Source: Bacteroidales bacterium Bact_22
GTDB taxonomy: Bacteria; Bacteroidota; Bacteroidia; Bacteroidales; F082
Reading direction: 5' to 3'
DNA: 64,000 bases
Assembly (NCBI GenBank): GCA_001603665.1
Contig: LUZN01000009.1
Span: 1-64,000, forward strand
The position numbers were made by a program, and so were the translations under genes. Positions within the stretch are counted from its first letter, which is position 1. Each line of letters opens with the position of its first letter. Shown here piece after piece: positions 8,843 through 17,044 of the stretch. A model generated the notes under the pieces. The model was not told where the DNA came from and made no database searches. It saw only the letters and a program-made list of their open reading frames with translations.

Positions 8843-10444
8843 TTATTTTTCGATACACGCCTTCACGAAACTCATGAAAAGCGGATGCGGATGCAGCACC
8901 GTCGATGAATATTCGGGATGGAACTGCGTGCCGATATACCAGCGCAACTCAGGGATTTCGACAATCTCGACGAGTCCCGACTCAGGGTTGACACCCACGC
9001 AATGCATGCCGTTTTTCTCATATTCGTCGCGATACTTGTCGTTGAACTCATAACGATGGCGATGACGTTCGCGCACGAGGTCTTTCTCGCCGTAGGCCTG
9101 CCAGGTATGACTTCCTTTGACGAGCTCGCAGTCGTAGGCACCGAGTCGCATGGTGCCGCCCATCTGGGTGATGTTTTTCTGCTCCTCCATCATGTCGATG
9201 ACGTTGTTTGGAGTCACAGGGTCCATCTCGCTGCTGTTGGCGTCGGCATAACCGAGCACGTTGCGGGCAAACTCAATGACCATCATCTGCATGCCCAGAC
9301 AGATGCCAAAGGTAGGAATATCGTGCTTTCGCGTGTATTCGGCAGCGATGATCTTACCTTCGATGCCCCGCTGACCGAAGCCCGGACAGATCACTATTCC
9401 CGCCATGCCGTCGAGCATCCCGGCGACGTTGTCTTTAGTGATATGCTCACTGTTGACGAAATGAATCTTTACCTTGTAATCGTTATATGTTCCGGCGTGC
9501 GCTAAGCTCTCGCGGATGCTCTTGTAGGCGTCCTGAAGGTCGTATTTTCCGACCAAGGCGATGTCGACGGTCTTGGTGGCGTTGTTGCGATGTTCGAGGA
9601 ACTTCATCCATGAGCCGAGCTCCAACGGTGGGAGGTCGTCGATGCCCATTTTTCTTAGGATGATGGCATCCAGGCCCTGACGCTCCATGTTGACCGGCAC
9701 CTCGTAGATGCTTGGCAGGTCCTGACTCTGGATGACGGCTTCCACGTCGACGTTACAGAAATGCGCCACCTTCTCGCGCAGCTCACGGCTGAGCTCGTGT
9801 TCGGTCCTCAGCACCAGCACCTCGGGCTGGATTCCCAGTCCCTGCAACTGTTTCACGCTGGTCTGCGTCGGCTTGGTCTTCAACTCACCCGCCGCGGCGA
9901 GGAACGGTACATAGGTCAGATGCACGTTCAATGCCTTCTGCGGTCCGAGTTGCCAGCGGAGCTGACGAATAGCTTCGAGGAACGGTTGTCCTTCGATGTC
10001 GCCTATGGTGCCGCCGATCTCGGTGATGACGAAGTCGAAGTGTTCCTTGGTGGCGTTGAGCAGGATACGGCGTTTGATTTCGTCGGTGATGTGCGGCACG
10101 ACTTGAATGGTCTTCCCGAGATAATCGCCGCGGCGTTCACGTTCTATCACGCTGAGGTAGATTCTACCTGTTGTGACGCTGTTGTCGCGTGTCGTCTCAA
10201 TGCCAGTGAAGCGTTCGTAGTGACCGAGATCGAGGTCGGTCTCGAAGCCGTCGGCAGTCACATAGCATTCGCCGTGCTCGTAAGGGTTGAGCGTGCCTGG
10301 GTCGACATTGATGTAAGGATCGAATTTCTGGATGGTGATTTTATAACCGCGGGCCTGAAGAAGCTTGCCCAGCGAGGCGGAGATGATGCCCTTCCCTAGT
10401 GAAGACGCCACACCTCCTGTGATGAAAATGTATCTTGTTTCCAT
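8843..10444 (-). CDS. pyrG: CTP synthase
   Basis: Converts UTP to CTP using ATP and glutamine, the last step of pyrimidine nucleotide synthesis. 533 residues from ATG 10444 (METRYIFITGGVASSLGKG); a TTG 18 bases upstream is less plausible. The amidoligase domain (about 1-265) shows the P-loop SLGKGIISASLGKLL and 'TEIGGTIGDIEGQPF'. The class I glutaminase domain (about 290-530) has the nucleophile motif GICLGMQMM and 'GTQFHPEY' with the catalytic His and Glu. Its length is normal for the family (E. coli about 545). It is a single-gene unit with its own promoter, divergent from the Nudix gene. Confidence 0.98.
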   Translation of the reverse strand: METRYIFITGGVASSLGKGIISASLGKLLQARGYKITIQKFDPYINVDPGTLNPYEHGECYVTADGFETDLDLGHYERFTGIETTRDNSVTTGRIYLSVIERERRGDYLGKTIQVVPHITDEIKRRILLNATKEHFDFVITEIGGTIGDIEGQPFLEAIRQLRWQLGPQKALNVHLTYVPFLAAAGELKTKPTQTSVKQLQGLGIQPEVLVLRTEHELSRELREKVAHFCNVDVEAVIQSQDLPSIYEVPVNMERQGLDAIILRKMGIDDLPPLELGSWMKFLEHRNNATKTVDIALVGKYDLQDAYKSIRESLAHAGTYNDYKVKIHFVNSEHITKDNVAGMLDGMAGIVICPGFGQRGIEGKIIAAEYTRKHDIPTFGICLGMQMMVIEFARNVLGYADANSSEMDPVTPNNVIDMMEEQKNITQMGGTMRLGAYDCELVKGSHTWQAYGEKDLVRERHRHRYEFNDKYRDEYEKNGMHCVGVNPESGLVEIVEIPELRWYIGTQFHPEYSSTVLHPHPLFMSFVKACIEK

Positions 10445-10459
10445 ACAATTTTGAAAAAG

Positions 10460-10489
10460 CAAAAATAGTATTTTTTGAAAAACGTCAAA
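10460..10489 (-). promoter_or_regulatory. pyrG promoter (TTTG - 18 bp - TATTTTTG)
   Basis: On the minus strand the -33 TTTG spans 10486-10489 and the -7 TATTTTTG spans 10460-10467, 15 bases before ATG 10444. Confidence 0.65.
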
Positions 10490-10511
10490 AAAAATTTTAA
10501 GAATTTTTTAG

Positions 10512-10519
10512 TATTTTTG
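10512..10519 (+). promoter_or_regulatory. -7 element TATTTTTG of the Nudix gene
   Basis: TATTTTTG followed by a 22-base gap to ATG 10542. It is divergent from the pyrG promoter. Confidence 0.65.
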
Positions 10520-10541
10520 CAGTTGAAAAATAACAAATTCA

Positions 10542-10973
10542 ATGTCATACACTTACGAATATCCCCGTCCTGCTGTCACTGCCGACTGCGTGGTGATTAC
10601 GAAGGAAAATGAGCCGAAGGTGCTGCTGATTCAGCGTGGAAATGAGCCGTTTAAAGGTCAGTGGGCATTCCCTGGCGGTTTCATGAATATGGATGAAACC
10701 ACAGAGCAATGCGCAGTGCGGGAACTTGAGGAAGAAACGGGGCTGAAAGTTTGTAACATCCAGCAAATCGGGGCTTATTCGAAAGTCGACCGCGACCCTC
10801 GGGGAAGGACGGTTACTGTGGCTTATTTGGCAATAATCGACAAACCCGAAACCGTCAAAGGCCTCGACGATGCCGCCAAAGCACAGTGGTTCCCGCTTTC
10901 GGCATTGCCAAAATTAGCTTTCGATCACGAAGAGATTCTTAAAGACGCGAAGAAACTTTTTTCGTCCTTATAA
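10542..10973 (+). CDS. Nudix hydrolase
   Basis: 143 residues with a complete Nudix box: GGFMNMDETTEQCAVRELEEETG fits G-x5-E-x7-R-E-U-x-E-E-x-G-U, so metal-dependent hydrolysis of a nucleoside-diphosphate-linked substrate is expected. The 'W-x-P-G-G-F' entry and the 'RTVTVAYLAII' strand resemble ADP-ribose or NAD-type Nudix proteins, but the substrate cannot be assigned. The 3' end overlaps the convergent CDP-alcohol phosphatidyltransferase gene by 35 bp. Confidence 0.92.
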   Translation: MSYTYEYPRPAVTADCVVITKENEPKVLLIQRGNEPFKGQWAFPGGFMNMDETTEQCAVRELEEETGLKVCNIQQIGAYSKVDRDPRGRTVTVAYLAIIDKPETVKGLDDAAKAQWFPLSALPKLAFDHEEILKDAKKLFSSL

Positions 10974-11442
10974 AATGTCCTTCCTGAACCGCTGCAAAAG
11001 TGGCGATGGCGCAAACCGCTATCGCGCTGTATCTCAAATCAATAAAGGATAAAGTGAGAGGAAGGGAAAACAGCAGCACTCCCGTAACCTTATTCATCAC
11101 GCTATGGACGGCTACGAACCGCTTTTGGACAACAAAACCAGAGACAATATTGATTGCTTTAATTAACGCGACAATACCAATCCAGACATAAAGCCAAAGC
11201 GAAATATCAATGACTGGCAACAGTTTAACCAAACAAATCACAACAAAAATAATATCCGCGACAGTATCCAACTTGGCACCAAACTCACTGACAGTATTTG
11301 TCTTTCTTGCCACCCACCCGTCGACTATATCAGAAATTCCGGCAGTAATATAAAGCGCATAAAAAGCCGCTGAAAATACAGGGCGAAACAACATTGCTAT
11401 GCTGCACAGAATACGGATTATGGTGATGATGTTTGCCAGCAT
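10939..11442 (-). CDS. CDP-alcohol phosphatidyltransferase family protein
   Basis: 167 residues, several membrane spans. It has the full family signature D-x2-D-G-x2-A-R-x8-G-x3-D-x3-D: in 'SDIVDGWVARKTNTVSEFG' followed by 'AKLDTVAD'. It transfers a phosphatidyl group from a CDP-linked lipid to an alcohol in the cytoplasmic membrane; whether it is PgsA-like cannot be said, and it is short. It is the last gene of a 13-gene minus-strand run; its start codon overlaps the stop of the zinc-ribbon gene at 11442. It overlaps the Nudix gene at the 3' end. Confidence 0.85.
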   Translation of the reverse strand: MLANIITIIRILCSIAMLFRPVFSAAFYALYITAGISDIVDGWVARKTNTVSEFGAKLDTVADIIFVVICLVKLLPVIDISLWLYVWIGIVALIKAINIVSGFVVQKRFVAVHSVMNKVTGVLLFSLPLTLSFIDLRYSAIAVCAIATFAAVQEGHFIRTKKVSSRL

Positions 11443-11717
11443 TATTTTTTCCAGCGTTTTAACATCGGGAAATACTGCCGCATCATGTCTTTGTACTCCT
11501 CTTTAGTCATCGGCTTCGGCATGTTTTTGTTCACCTCATTGACAAACTGCGCACAGAATTCAATCATCTCGTCCATGGTGCAATCGTTGGTAAACTTGCC
11601 ATTCTGATAGCAATACATGCAATAATCCTCATTTTTGCTTCCATCGGCGTTAGTGCCGCAATTCTCATCATTCAGAGGCATTCCGCAACTCTGACAAAAT
11701 TTCATTTCCTGTTCCAT
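11442..11717 (-). CDS. Small zinc-ribbon protein
   Basis: 91 residues. The N-terminus 'FCQSCGMPL' and 'YCMYCYQNG' provide two CxxC pairs of a putative zinc-ribbon domain common in Clostridia and Bacteroidota (zf-ribbon type); the rest, ending 'QYFPMLKRWKK', is helical. The function is unknown. Its stop overlaps the start of the phosphatidyltransferase gene. Confidence 0.8.
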   Translation of the reverse strand: MEQEMKFCQSCGMPLNDENCGTNADGSKNEDYCMYCYQNGKFTNDCTMDEMIEFCAQFVNEVNKNMPKPMTKEEYKDMMRQYFPMLKRWKK

Positions 11718-11749
11718 AGTAAAATCTCGATTGTCATAATACTATCTAT

Positions 11750-11943
11750 TTAACACATTAACCACGAATAAAGTCCTGCTCCGACAAGACATGGGATGAG
11801 ACCAATGAGCATACCCCAACATGAATGTCCTCCGGGTAGTCGGCAATCCACCACACAGGATTCTTCACCAGCGGGATCAGAATCATTGCCGTAAAAGCCG
11901 CAGTTAGTATTATTGTTTCGATAATAATTATTGTCCAGTTCAT
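11750..11943 (-). pseudogene. Remnant of a membrane-protein gene (frameshifted, probably internally deleted)
   Basis: The readable frame gives 61 residues: a good membrane segment (MNWTIIIIETIILTAAFTAM), then 'PLVKNPVWWIADYPEDI', then an unlikely tail ending at 11758. Just after 'YPEDI' the +2 frame reads 'CWGMLIGLIPCLVGAGLYSW' and ends at TAA 11752-11750, clearly a second membrane segment. The N-terminal motif resembles larger membrane proteins with a conserved 'NPxxWIxDYPxxI' patch. I infer that the middle of the gene was lost and the two ends are now out of frame. It lies 2 bases after the winged-helix gene in the same run. Confidence 0.55.
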
Positions 11944-11945
11944 AG

Positions 11946-12986
11946 TTATTTCTGTTTAAATTTTAAATATATTTGCCATGCTTCTTGAACATCTTCAGCA
12001 TCAAAATTACCCTCGAAAAACGACACCTGACAATCCTCTTTGAAAGGTGACCAGTTGCCACAAATGATGCCGTCGTGGGCGATGATTGGCTGGAAGATGC
12101 CGCTGTTGTTGTGGGCATGATGACGGTGTTCAGCAGGGAGCACGATATCTCGGCTTTTGTAGCCGATGAGGTACTCGTCGTAAGGTGGAATCAGCAGGAA
12201 CTGGCCTTTGTGGAAGCCGCGTGTACGGCAGTCGGCGGTGAGATAAAATTCGCGACGTTTCCATTTTTCAATATGAAGATAATCACCCAACAATTCGATG
12301 CCTTTCCGGCAGTCATTGATACCGAGTCCCGACCACCACACGAAATCCTCCAACGTTGCAGGCTGACGGCTCTGAAAATATTTCTTTGCCAGGCGCATCA
12401 AGGCCTCGTCGCGGTCGATATTCTTTCGAGGTCCGACTTTGCTCTCGGCAAGCGCGTATGTCGCCTTCATCATCTGTAACTCACCGCTGCACAGCGTCCC
12501 GGTAAACTCTCCCATCCGGATGTGATACGACAGGCGGTGGTCGCCCATGGTAATGTCTTTTTCAGCTAATGCTGCAACAAAATCCTCTTTCGTCACGCTG
12601 CCTTTGTCGGCGGCAGTCTGCACCAGAATCTTTCTTATTTTCAGGTATTCCTCTTCGGGAATGTCTATTTTGTTGCTGTGCATCCAGCCATTGGTGACAG
12701 CTATCGCCTTCGATGCGCAGAGGTCGAGCATCCACCAGTAGTCGTCGGCTGAAACAAGCTGCCAAGTGCCTCGCATGAGGTGCAGACGAACTATTTTACC
12801 GCTGTCAAAAGTTTTTTTAAAATCTTTCGTTGATGGTTTTTTCGTTCGCATTGCCACAGCCCACCGCATCAGGCGGTATTCTTGCGCCTGCACAGCACCA
12901 AGATGGCTCACCAGTTCCGCAGGATCGCTGAACTGCGGCGACGCGAGCTGCTGGTTGAGAAGGCGAATGGCAATAGGATTCATCAT
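11946..12986 (-). CDS. Winged-helix DNA-binding protein of the AlkZ/YcaQ-like (HTH_42) family
   Basis: 346 residues. Near the N-terminus it has 'GAVQAQEYRLMRWAVAMR'; the Q-x-Q motif is the one associated with catalysis in AlkZ-type DNA glycosylases. Further family hallmarks are 'HLMRGTWQLVSADDYWWML' and the C-terminal 'DEYLIGYKSRD'. The likely role is recognition or repair of alkylated or cross-linked DNA; activity is inferred from the family only. The start overlaps the stop of the DUF3795 gene by 4 bp (ATGA type). Confidence 0.85.
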   Translation of the reverse strand: MMNPIAIRLLNQQLASPQFSDPAELVSHLGAVQAQEYRLMRWAVAMRTKKPSTKDFKKTFDSGKIVRLHLMRGTWQLVSADDYWWMLDLCASKAIAVTNGWMHSNKIDIPEEEYLKIRKILVQTAADKGSVTKEDFVAALAEKDITMGDHRLSYHIRMGEFTGTLCSGELQMMKATYALAESKVGPRKNIDRDEALMRLAKKYFQSRQPATLEDFVWWSGLGINDCRKGIELLGDYLHIEKWKRREFYLTADCRTRGFHKGQFLLIPPYDEYLIGYKSRDIVLPAEHRHHAHNNSGIFQPIIAHDGIICGNWSPFKEDCQVSFFEGNFDAEDVQEAWQIYLKFKQK

Positions 12987-13312
12987 TTTAAATTCTTCTT
13001 CGCCTCCGCACTATTCGCATGAACCATGGCGATTTTTGAGCAATGCTCCATTTCCGAGCAGTCGCCACATGTTTCTACACCTTTTTGCATCGCACACTGG
13101 CGAATTGGACAAAGCTTGTCGCAGAAGACGGTCTTTCGGCCATTAACACGACAACCATCACAATTGATATGCTCAGGCAAAATTAAAACATTATTCAATT
13201 CCGACCACAGCTTTGCTGTTTTTTCACGCAAAGCGTTGTCATTATTCTTTGTGGCAATAAAAGCGTCACATTTCTCGCAGTTCAAGCCACAGAAGGCAAT
13301 CAAATCATTCAT
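12983..13312 (-). CDS. DUF3795-type cysteine-rich protein
   Basis: 109 residues with 'FCGLNCEKCDAFIAT', 'CDGCR', 'CPIRQCA' and 'TCGDCSEMEHC', the cysteine pattern of DUF3795 proteins, which probably bind a metal. The function is unknown. It is translationally linked to the AlkZ-like gene by a 4-bp overlap and lies 6 bases from the double-GNAT gene. Confidence 0.8.
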   Translation of the reverse strand: MNDLIAFCGLNCEKCDAFIATKNNDNALREKTAKLWSELNNVLILPEHINCDGCRVNGRKTVFCDKLCPIRQCAMQKGVETCGDCSEMEHCSKIAMVHANSAEAKKNLK

Positions 13313-13318
13313 CTCTTT

Positions 13319-14479
13319 TTATTTTTCTAGTTTCATCACTTTAACCGGTCTGTCGGCCCCGACAACGAGATTTGGACAAACGGTCTCAATGCCTGTATCT
13401 TTAAATCCGCATTTCTCCATTATCTTGCCAGAGGCAGGATTTTCCGGGAAATAATCGCCCCAAAGTGTATTGAAATTTTTCACATTAAAGCAATAATCAA
13501 TTACCAACTGCAATGCTTCAGTGCAGATACCTTTTCCCCAGTAGGGCTTGGCAATCCAATAACCGACTTCGGCTTCGTCATTTTTTATTCTCAAGTTCGA
13601 TACAGAAGCCGGTAAATATCCAACACATCCGATAGGCTCGCCGGTCTCCTTCCACTCTACAGCCCACATACCTTCACCGCTAAAAACTGTGCGGATAATT
13701 TTCAAGCTCTCCTCCACGCTTTTATGCGGCGGCCATCCTGCTCGAGGTCCCACATCAAGATCGGAAGCATATTTGAAAAGCGCCTCGGCATCACTATCAA
13801 GCCAAGGACGGAGTGTCAGTCTTGCAGTCTGTATTATAAGCTTTGTCTTTGCAGCAAATGGTGGCAACTGACCTTCGTTGTACGACATGGCCTTCTTTGG
13901 AAAAGTCTTTTCATATTCATCGAAAGCCTCCGGATTTTCATCCGCGACAAAATAACCTTTCGGCGGACAATAAGTGCCTTCGCGGTTGCCCCAATAGCCC
14001 GGAATCAGTTCCTGAGCAAGGAAGAACGGCACCTCATCGTCCTTCGGCATCTCGTGGTAATGAATGCGGAGTTTACTGGCAAGGTCGAAGCCCGCATGAC
14101 GATAGAAGTCGATGTTGCCCTCCATCTGGAGCAATCCTACGCCCATCGCCTTGGCCTTTTCAAGTGCGTAGTTCAAGAGTTTCAAGCCATATCCTTTCCT
14201 CTTATAATCAGGATGGATGCTGATTGGGCCGAAAGTCCATGACGGGAAATATGCTCCATCGTCAAGTATTATATCCGCTTTCGAAAACATCACATGACCG
14301 ATGATTTTGCCGTTTTCCTCCATCACAAAATCGAGTTCTGGAATAAAAGCCGGATTGTTCCTATATTGGTTAAGCACATAATGCTCTGTGCAACCCGGAC
14401 GATAAACGTTCCAGAAAGCTTCGCGAGTGAGGTTTTCCACTTCGCGCCAATCATTGGGTTGTTCAAATCTTATATTCAT
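13319..14479 (-). CDS. Tandem GNAT acetyltransferase fusion
   Basis: 386 residues made of two acetyltransferase domains. The first (about 1-165) has 'SIHPDYKRKGYGLKLLNYAL', the acetyl-CoA loop of an N-acetyltransferase resembling YhbS/Eis-like families. The second (about 215-386) is RimJ/RimL-like: 'TARLTLRPWLDSDAEALFKY', 'VGYWIAKPYWGKGICTEAL' and 'NPASGKIMEKCGFK'. Both loops look intact, so either could be active; substrates are unknown. The join near residue 205 reads 'PFAAKTKLIIQTARL', consistent with fusion of two neighbouring genes. Its start codon overlaps the stop of the methyltransferase gene. Confidence 0.85.
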   Translation of the reverse strand: MNIRFEQPNDWREVENLTREAFWNVYRPGCTEHYVLNQYRNNPAFIPELDFVMEENGKIIGHVMFSKADIILDDGAYFPSWTFGPISIHPDYKRKGYGLKLLNYALEKAKAMGVGLLQMEGNIDFYRHAGFDLASKLRIHYHEMPKDDEVPFFLAQELIPGYWGNREGTYCPPKGYFVADENPEAFDEYEKTFPKKAMSYNEGQLPPFAAKTKLIIQTARLTLRPWLDSDAEALFKYASDLDVGPRAGWPPHKSVEESLKIIRTVFSGEGMWAVEWKETGEPIGCVGYLPASVSNLRIKNDEAEVGYWIAKPYWGKGICTEALQLVIDYCFNVKNFNTLWGDYFPENPASGKIMEKCGFKDTGIETVCPNLVVGADRPVKVMKLEK

Positions 14480-15045
14480 TATAAATACCTTCTAACTTTC
14501 TTTTTGTAATCGAGATAATCTTGACCAAAAGCGTTTTCCATAAATATTTCTTCGCTCTTGATCTGTTTGTGGAAGAGGAATATGGCGATGGCTACGACTA
14601 CTGCGTGCCATGCATTGGGATAAGCAATTAGAATGCCAAGATATATAAGATCAAAGCCGAGGAATGCGGGGTTGCGGCTGACGCGATAGATGCCTTTGGT
14701 TACAAGAGTGGTTTCCTTTTGATCAGGGATACCGGCTCGCCAACTGTCACGCATCGTCATCATACCTGCAATGAAACATGTAACACCAATAGCGGCGACA
14801 ATGATTCCTATCCATTTTACGTAGGCTGGCATCTTCATAAAATCCCAAACTATACTTGCAGCTTCAACAAATGGGATGATGAAGGTGGTTATCTTCAAGG
14901 ACGTTTCAATACGGCGTTGTTCAGCTGGTTTATTGCCTTTACCGAGAATCATAGTCTTCACACCTTGTCTGGATTGAAGTGCGGCCTTGGTGAAATAGGC
15001 GATGTAGAAAACCGCAATCACAAAAAATGCAGCGTAAAGTTCCAT
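14479..15045 (-). CDS. Isoprenylcysteine/phospholipid methyltransferase-family membrane protein
   Basis: 188 residues, about four membrane segments. The C-terminal half has 'LVTKGIYRVSRNPAFLGF' and 'EEIFMENAFGQDYLDYKKKV', hallmarks of the ICMT/PEMT-like membrane methyltransferases that use SAM. The bacterial substrate is not known. A strong Shine-Dalgarno sequence (GGAGGAG, inside the last codons of the preceding gene) lies about 9 bases before ATG 15045, which is unusual for this phylum. Confidence 0.82.
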   Translation of the reverse strand: MELYAAFFVIAVFYIAYFTKAALQSRQGVKTMILGKGNKPAEQRRIETSLKITTFIIPFVEAASIVWDFMKMPAYVKWIGIIVAAIGVTCFIAGMMTMRDSWRAGIPDQKETTLVTKGIYRVSRNPAFLGFDLIYLGILIAYPNAWHAVVVAIAIFLFHKQIKSEEIFMENAFGQDYLDYKKKVRRYL

Positions 15046-15048
15046 TTA

Positions 15049-15627
15049 TTATCTCCTCCACGATCCTATGACTTCACCAATATATACAGTGTGAATACCT
15101 GCATCGAAATCAGCGTACCAGTCTTTCGGAGTGTTATTTCTGAAGTCGTTTTCGTTCTGATGCCAAGAGGTCATTATATCACATTCAATCACCAACTTAG
15201 CCTCCTCGTAATAAGGTGTGCCGTCAGGAGTGTATGCTGTGTGAAGTCCAAGTGCAGCTGCCTTGTCTCCATCCCTACCACTGTTTCGACCCATATATTT
15301 CCAAACCGCAGGATCTTCAAATTCCATAATGGTAAAACGGTTGTGACGCTCCATAAACTCCCATGTGTATCGGGCTGGAGCAACATACACTGTTACAGCA
15401 GGACGATCATGGCCGAGATAGTTTCCGATTCCACCCCATCCGATTGTCATAGCGTTGTTTTCGGTTGTGTCGCCTGAGCAGAGAATGAGGTTTTTTGTGA
15501 AGAAAGTGAAGCCGTTATCAGCAAACTCCTTCTGTACGTCAAATGGTTTGAGCTCGTTATTCATAATTTTTTCCTTGCAGCCAGTTAATGCAGCGATTAA
15601 CAAGGCGATTAGTAATAGTTTTTTCAT
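15049..15627 (-). CDS. Flavin reductase-like protein with lipoprotein signal
   Basis: 192 residues from ATG 15627, chosen because it opens a signal peptide (MKKLLLIALLIAALTGC) with lipobox LTGC at Cys17; the ATG at 15645 would run into the SDR gene. After the signal, the body resembles flavoredoxin/flavin reductase-like FMN-binding domains: 'NAMTIGWGGIGNYLGHDRPA', 'VYVAPARYTWEFME', 'FTIMEF' and the C-terminal 'IHTVYIGEVIGSW'. Members are usually cytoplasmic, so an exported version is unusual. An internal Met (28th residue) could be a cytoplasmic start instead. Confidence 0.78.
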   Translation of the reverse strand: MKKLLLIALLIAALTGCKEKIMNNELKPFDVQKEFADNGFTFFTKNLILCSGDTTENNAMTIGWGGIGNYLGHDRPAVTVYVAPARYTWEFMERHNRFTIMEFEDPAVWKYMGRNSGRDGDKAAALGLHTAYTPDGTPYYEEAKLVIECDIMTSWHQNENDFRNNTPKDWYADFDAGIHTVYIGEVIGSWRR

Positions 15628-15634
15628 GGTTGTT

Positions 15635-16447
15635 CTACAAAGCATGTCCTCCTGATACTTTAATTACTTGACCTGTAAGCATTTTAGCCTGCTCACTTGC
15701 CAAAAACAATATGGTTTCGGCTATATCTTCCGGTTGAATCAGCTTGCTCATTGGTATTAACGGAATAACAGCTTTTTCCAGTTCTTCATCAATCCAGCCT
15801 GTTTGCGTTGGACCTGGTGCAATACAGTTTACCGTGATACCATACTTCGAAACCTCAAGAGCGATGCTGCGGGTAAGTGCTTCAATCATTGCTTTGCTGG
15901 CTCCGTAAGTGATTTGACCTGCAAAAATCTGTGATGAATCTGTAGAAATATTGATGATTCTACCGTAATCCCCACGATGGTTTACGAACTCTCTTGTCAT
16001 AAGAATGCTACCTCTGACATTGACTGCAAAAGTGTCGTCAATCACTTTTTGAGTAATTTTTTCAATGGTATCCAAGCCGTCCATGTCACCATCTGCAGCA
16101 TTGTTGACCAAGACATCAACCCTACCGTATTTTTCAAGGACTTTAGAATAGATTTCCTTAACAGCATTCTCATCAGTAATATCACTTTCGAGTATCAGAT
16201 AATCGGAATTCATTTCCTTTAGTCTGTTTTCAACAACATTAGCATTTCCAGCATTAGCCTTGAAATATCTGTCAGCTCCGTTCTTGTCGGTTTTATTATC
16301 ATCAAACTGCCGCGCAATTTTCTTATAAACCAAAATCACCTTTGCACCTTCACGAGCAAAAGCAAGCGCCGTTGTCGCCCCGATGCCCTGAGGGTTGTTG
16401 GCACCAGTTATTAAAGCAACCTTATCTTTTAGTCCATAGTTAATCAT
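15635..16447 (-). CDS. SDR-family oxidoreductase
   Basis: Short-chain dehydrogenase/reductase of about 270 residues: nucleotide-binding 'LITGANNPQGIG', 'DVLVNNAADG', catalytic Ser in 'INISTDSS' and the Y-x3-K pair in 'TYGASKAMIEAL', ending 'TGQVIKVSGGHAL'. NAD(P)-dependent reduction or oxidation of an unknown substrate; the 'NNPQGIG' variant recalls FabG-like proteins. I prefer ATG 16447 because a strong AGGAGG at 16456-16461 lies 8 bases upstream of it but only 2 bases from ATG 16453. That SD is atypical for Bacteroidota. Confidence 0.88.
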   Translation of the reverse strand: MINYGLKDKVALITGANNPQGIGATTALAFAREGAKVILVYKKIARQFDDNKTDKNGADRYFKANAGNANVVENRLKEMNSDYLILESDITDENAVKEIYSKVLEKYGRVDVLVNNAADGDMDGLDTIEKITQKVIDDTFAVNVRGSILMTREFVNHRGDYGRIINISTDSSQIFAGQITYGASKAMIEALTRSIALEVSKYGITVNCIAPGPTQTGWIDEELEKAVIPLIPMSKLIQPEDIAETILFLASEQAKMLTGQVIKVSGGHAL

Positions 16448-16455
16448 AGTCATTA

Positions 16456-16461
16456 CCTCCT
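16456..16461 (-). promoter_or_regulatory. Strong Shine-Dalgarno AGGAGG deciding the SDR start
   Basis: Minus-strand AGGAGG, 8 bases from ATG 16447 and 2 bases from ATG 16453. Bacteroidota genes usually lack such sites. Confidence 0.6.
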
Positions 16462-16466
16462 AATTA

Positions 16467-16700
16467 TTATACCAGCATTTCACAAATCTTATCTTCCCTT
16501 ATGATTTTTGGAGCCGACTTTCCGGCGAGAACCAACACCTTCTTTCCATTCCGATAAATATGAAGCTGTCGGGATCTAACCACAGCAGTCAGTTCCGGGT
16601 CGTCTTGCATCGATAACCAAAGATGATGATAAACGCCGTCCTCATCAAACAGTTTCTTCTGCAGGTGGGAGCACATGTTAGTGGTGTCGATTGTCAGCAT
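16467..16700 (-). CDS. Small protein of unknown function (possibly the N-terminal part of a longer protein)
   Basis: 77 residues. No named domain is recognised. Visible blocks are 'HLWLSMQDDPELTAVVRSRQ' and 'LHIYRNGKKVLVLAGKSAPK', which look conserved rather than random. The charged, beta-rich end 'IIREDKICEMLV' stops 13 bases before the SDR ribosome-binding region. The start codon overlaps the stop of the YjbR-like gene (TAATG), which supports it being translated. It may be truncated. Confidence 0.55.
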   Translation of the reverse strand: MLTIDTTNMCSHLQKKLFDEDGVYHHLWLSMQDDPELTAVVRSRQLHIYRNGKKVLVLAGKSAPKIIREDKICEMLV

Positions 16701-17044
16701 TATCTTTTCTTTGTATATTTAGATTTAACTATTTCGTATGAGTTTTTTGTCAGATCTTTTAGCAGGTCGTCTGTAGCGGTGTAAGGATTTATTCCTATCC
16801 AATATTTTGAATTGAAATGGTTGTCGGGAGGACATATTCCATTGGTTTCCATCAGCTCAGGGATACGCTCAGTTTGGCATTTGACTATAATGGAACGAAA
16901 GTCGTCGATATCGCAATAGCAAAACGTGTGGCCATTGACATAGAAGGCCAACACGGAGTCGCCTCCAGGCATCTTTGCGAATGGCAGTTTTTCCTCCACA
17001 TCGCCTAATGAAAGGCAGTATTCACGAAAGTCCTCAATGTTCAT
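16700..17044 (-). CDS. MmcQ/YjbR-family protein
   Basis: 114 residues from ATG 17044 (MNIEDFREYCLSL); a longer frame from 17104 would lie inside the acyltransferase gene. Family marks: 'LPFAKMPGGDSVLAFYVNGH', 'PPDNHFNSKYWIGI' and 'LLKDLTKNSYEIV'. YjbR proteins have a double-wing DNA-binding-like fold; the role is unknown. It overlaps the acyltransferase 3' end by 11 bp. Confidence 0.82.
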   Translation of the reverse strand: MNIEDFREYCLSLGDVEEKLPFAKMPGGDSVLAFYVNGHTFCYCDIDDFRSIIVKCQTERIPELMETNGICPPDNHFNSKYWIGINPYTATDDLLKDLTKNSYEIVKSKYTKKR

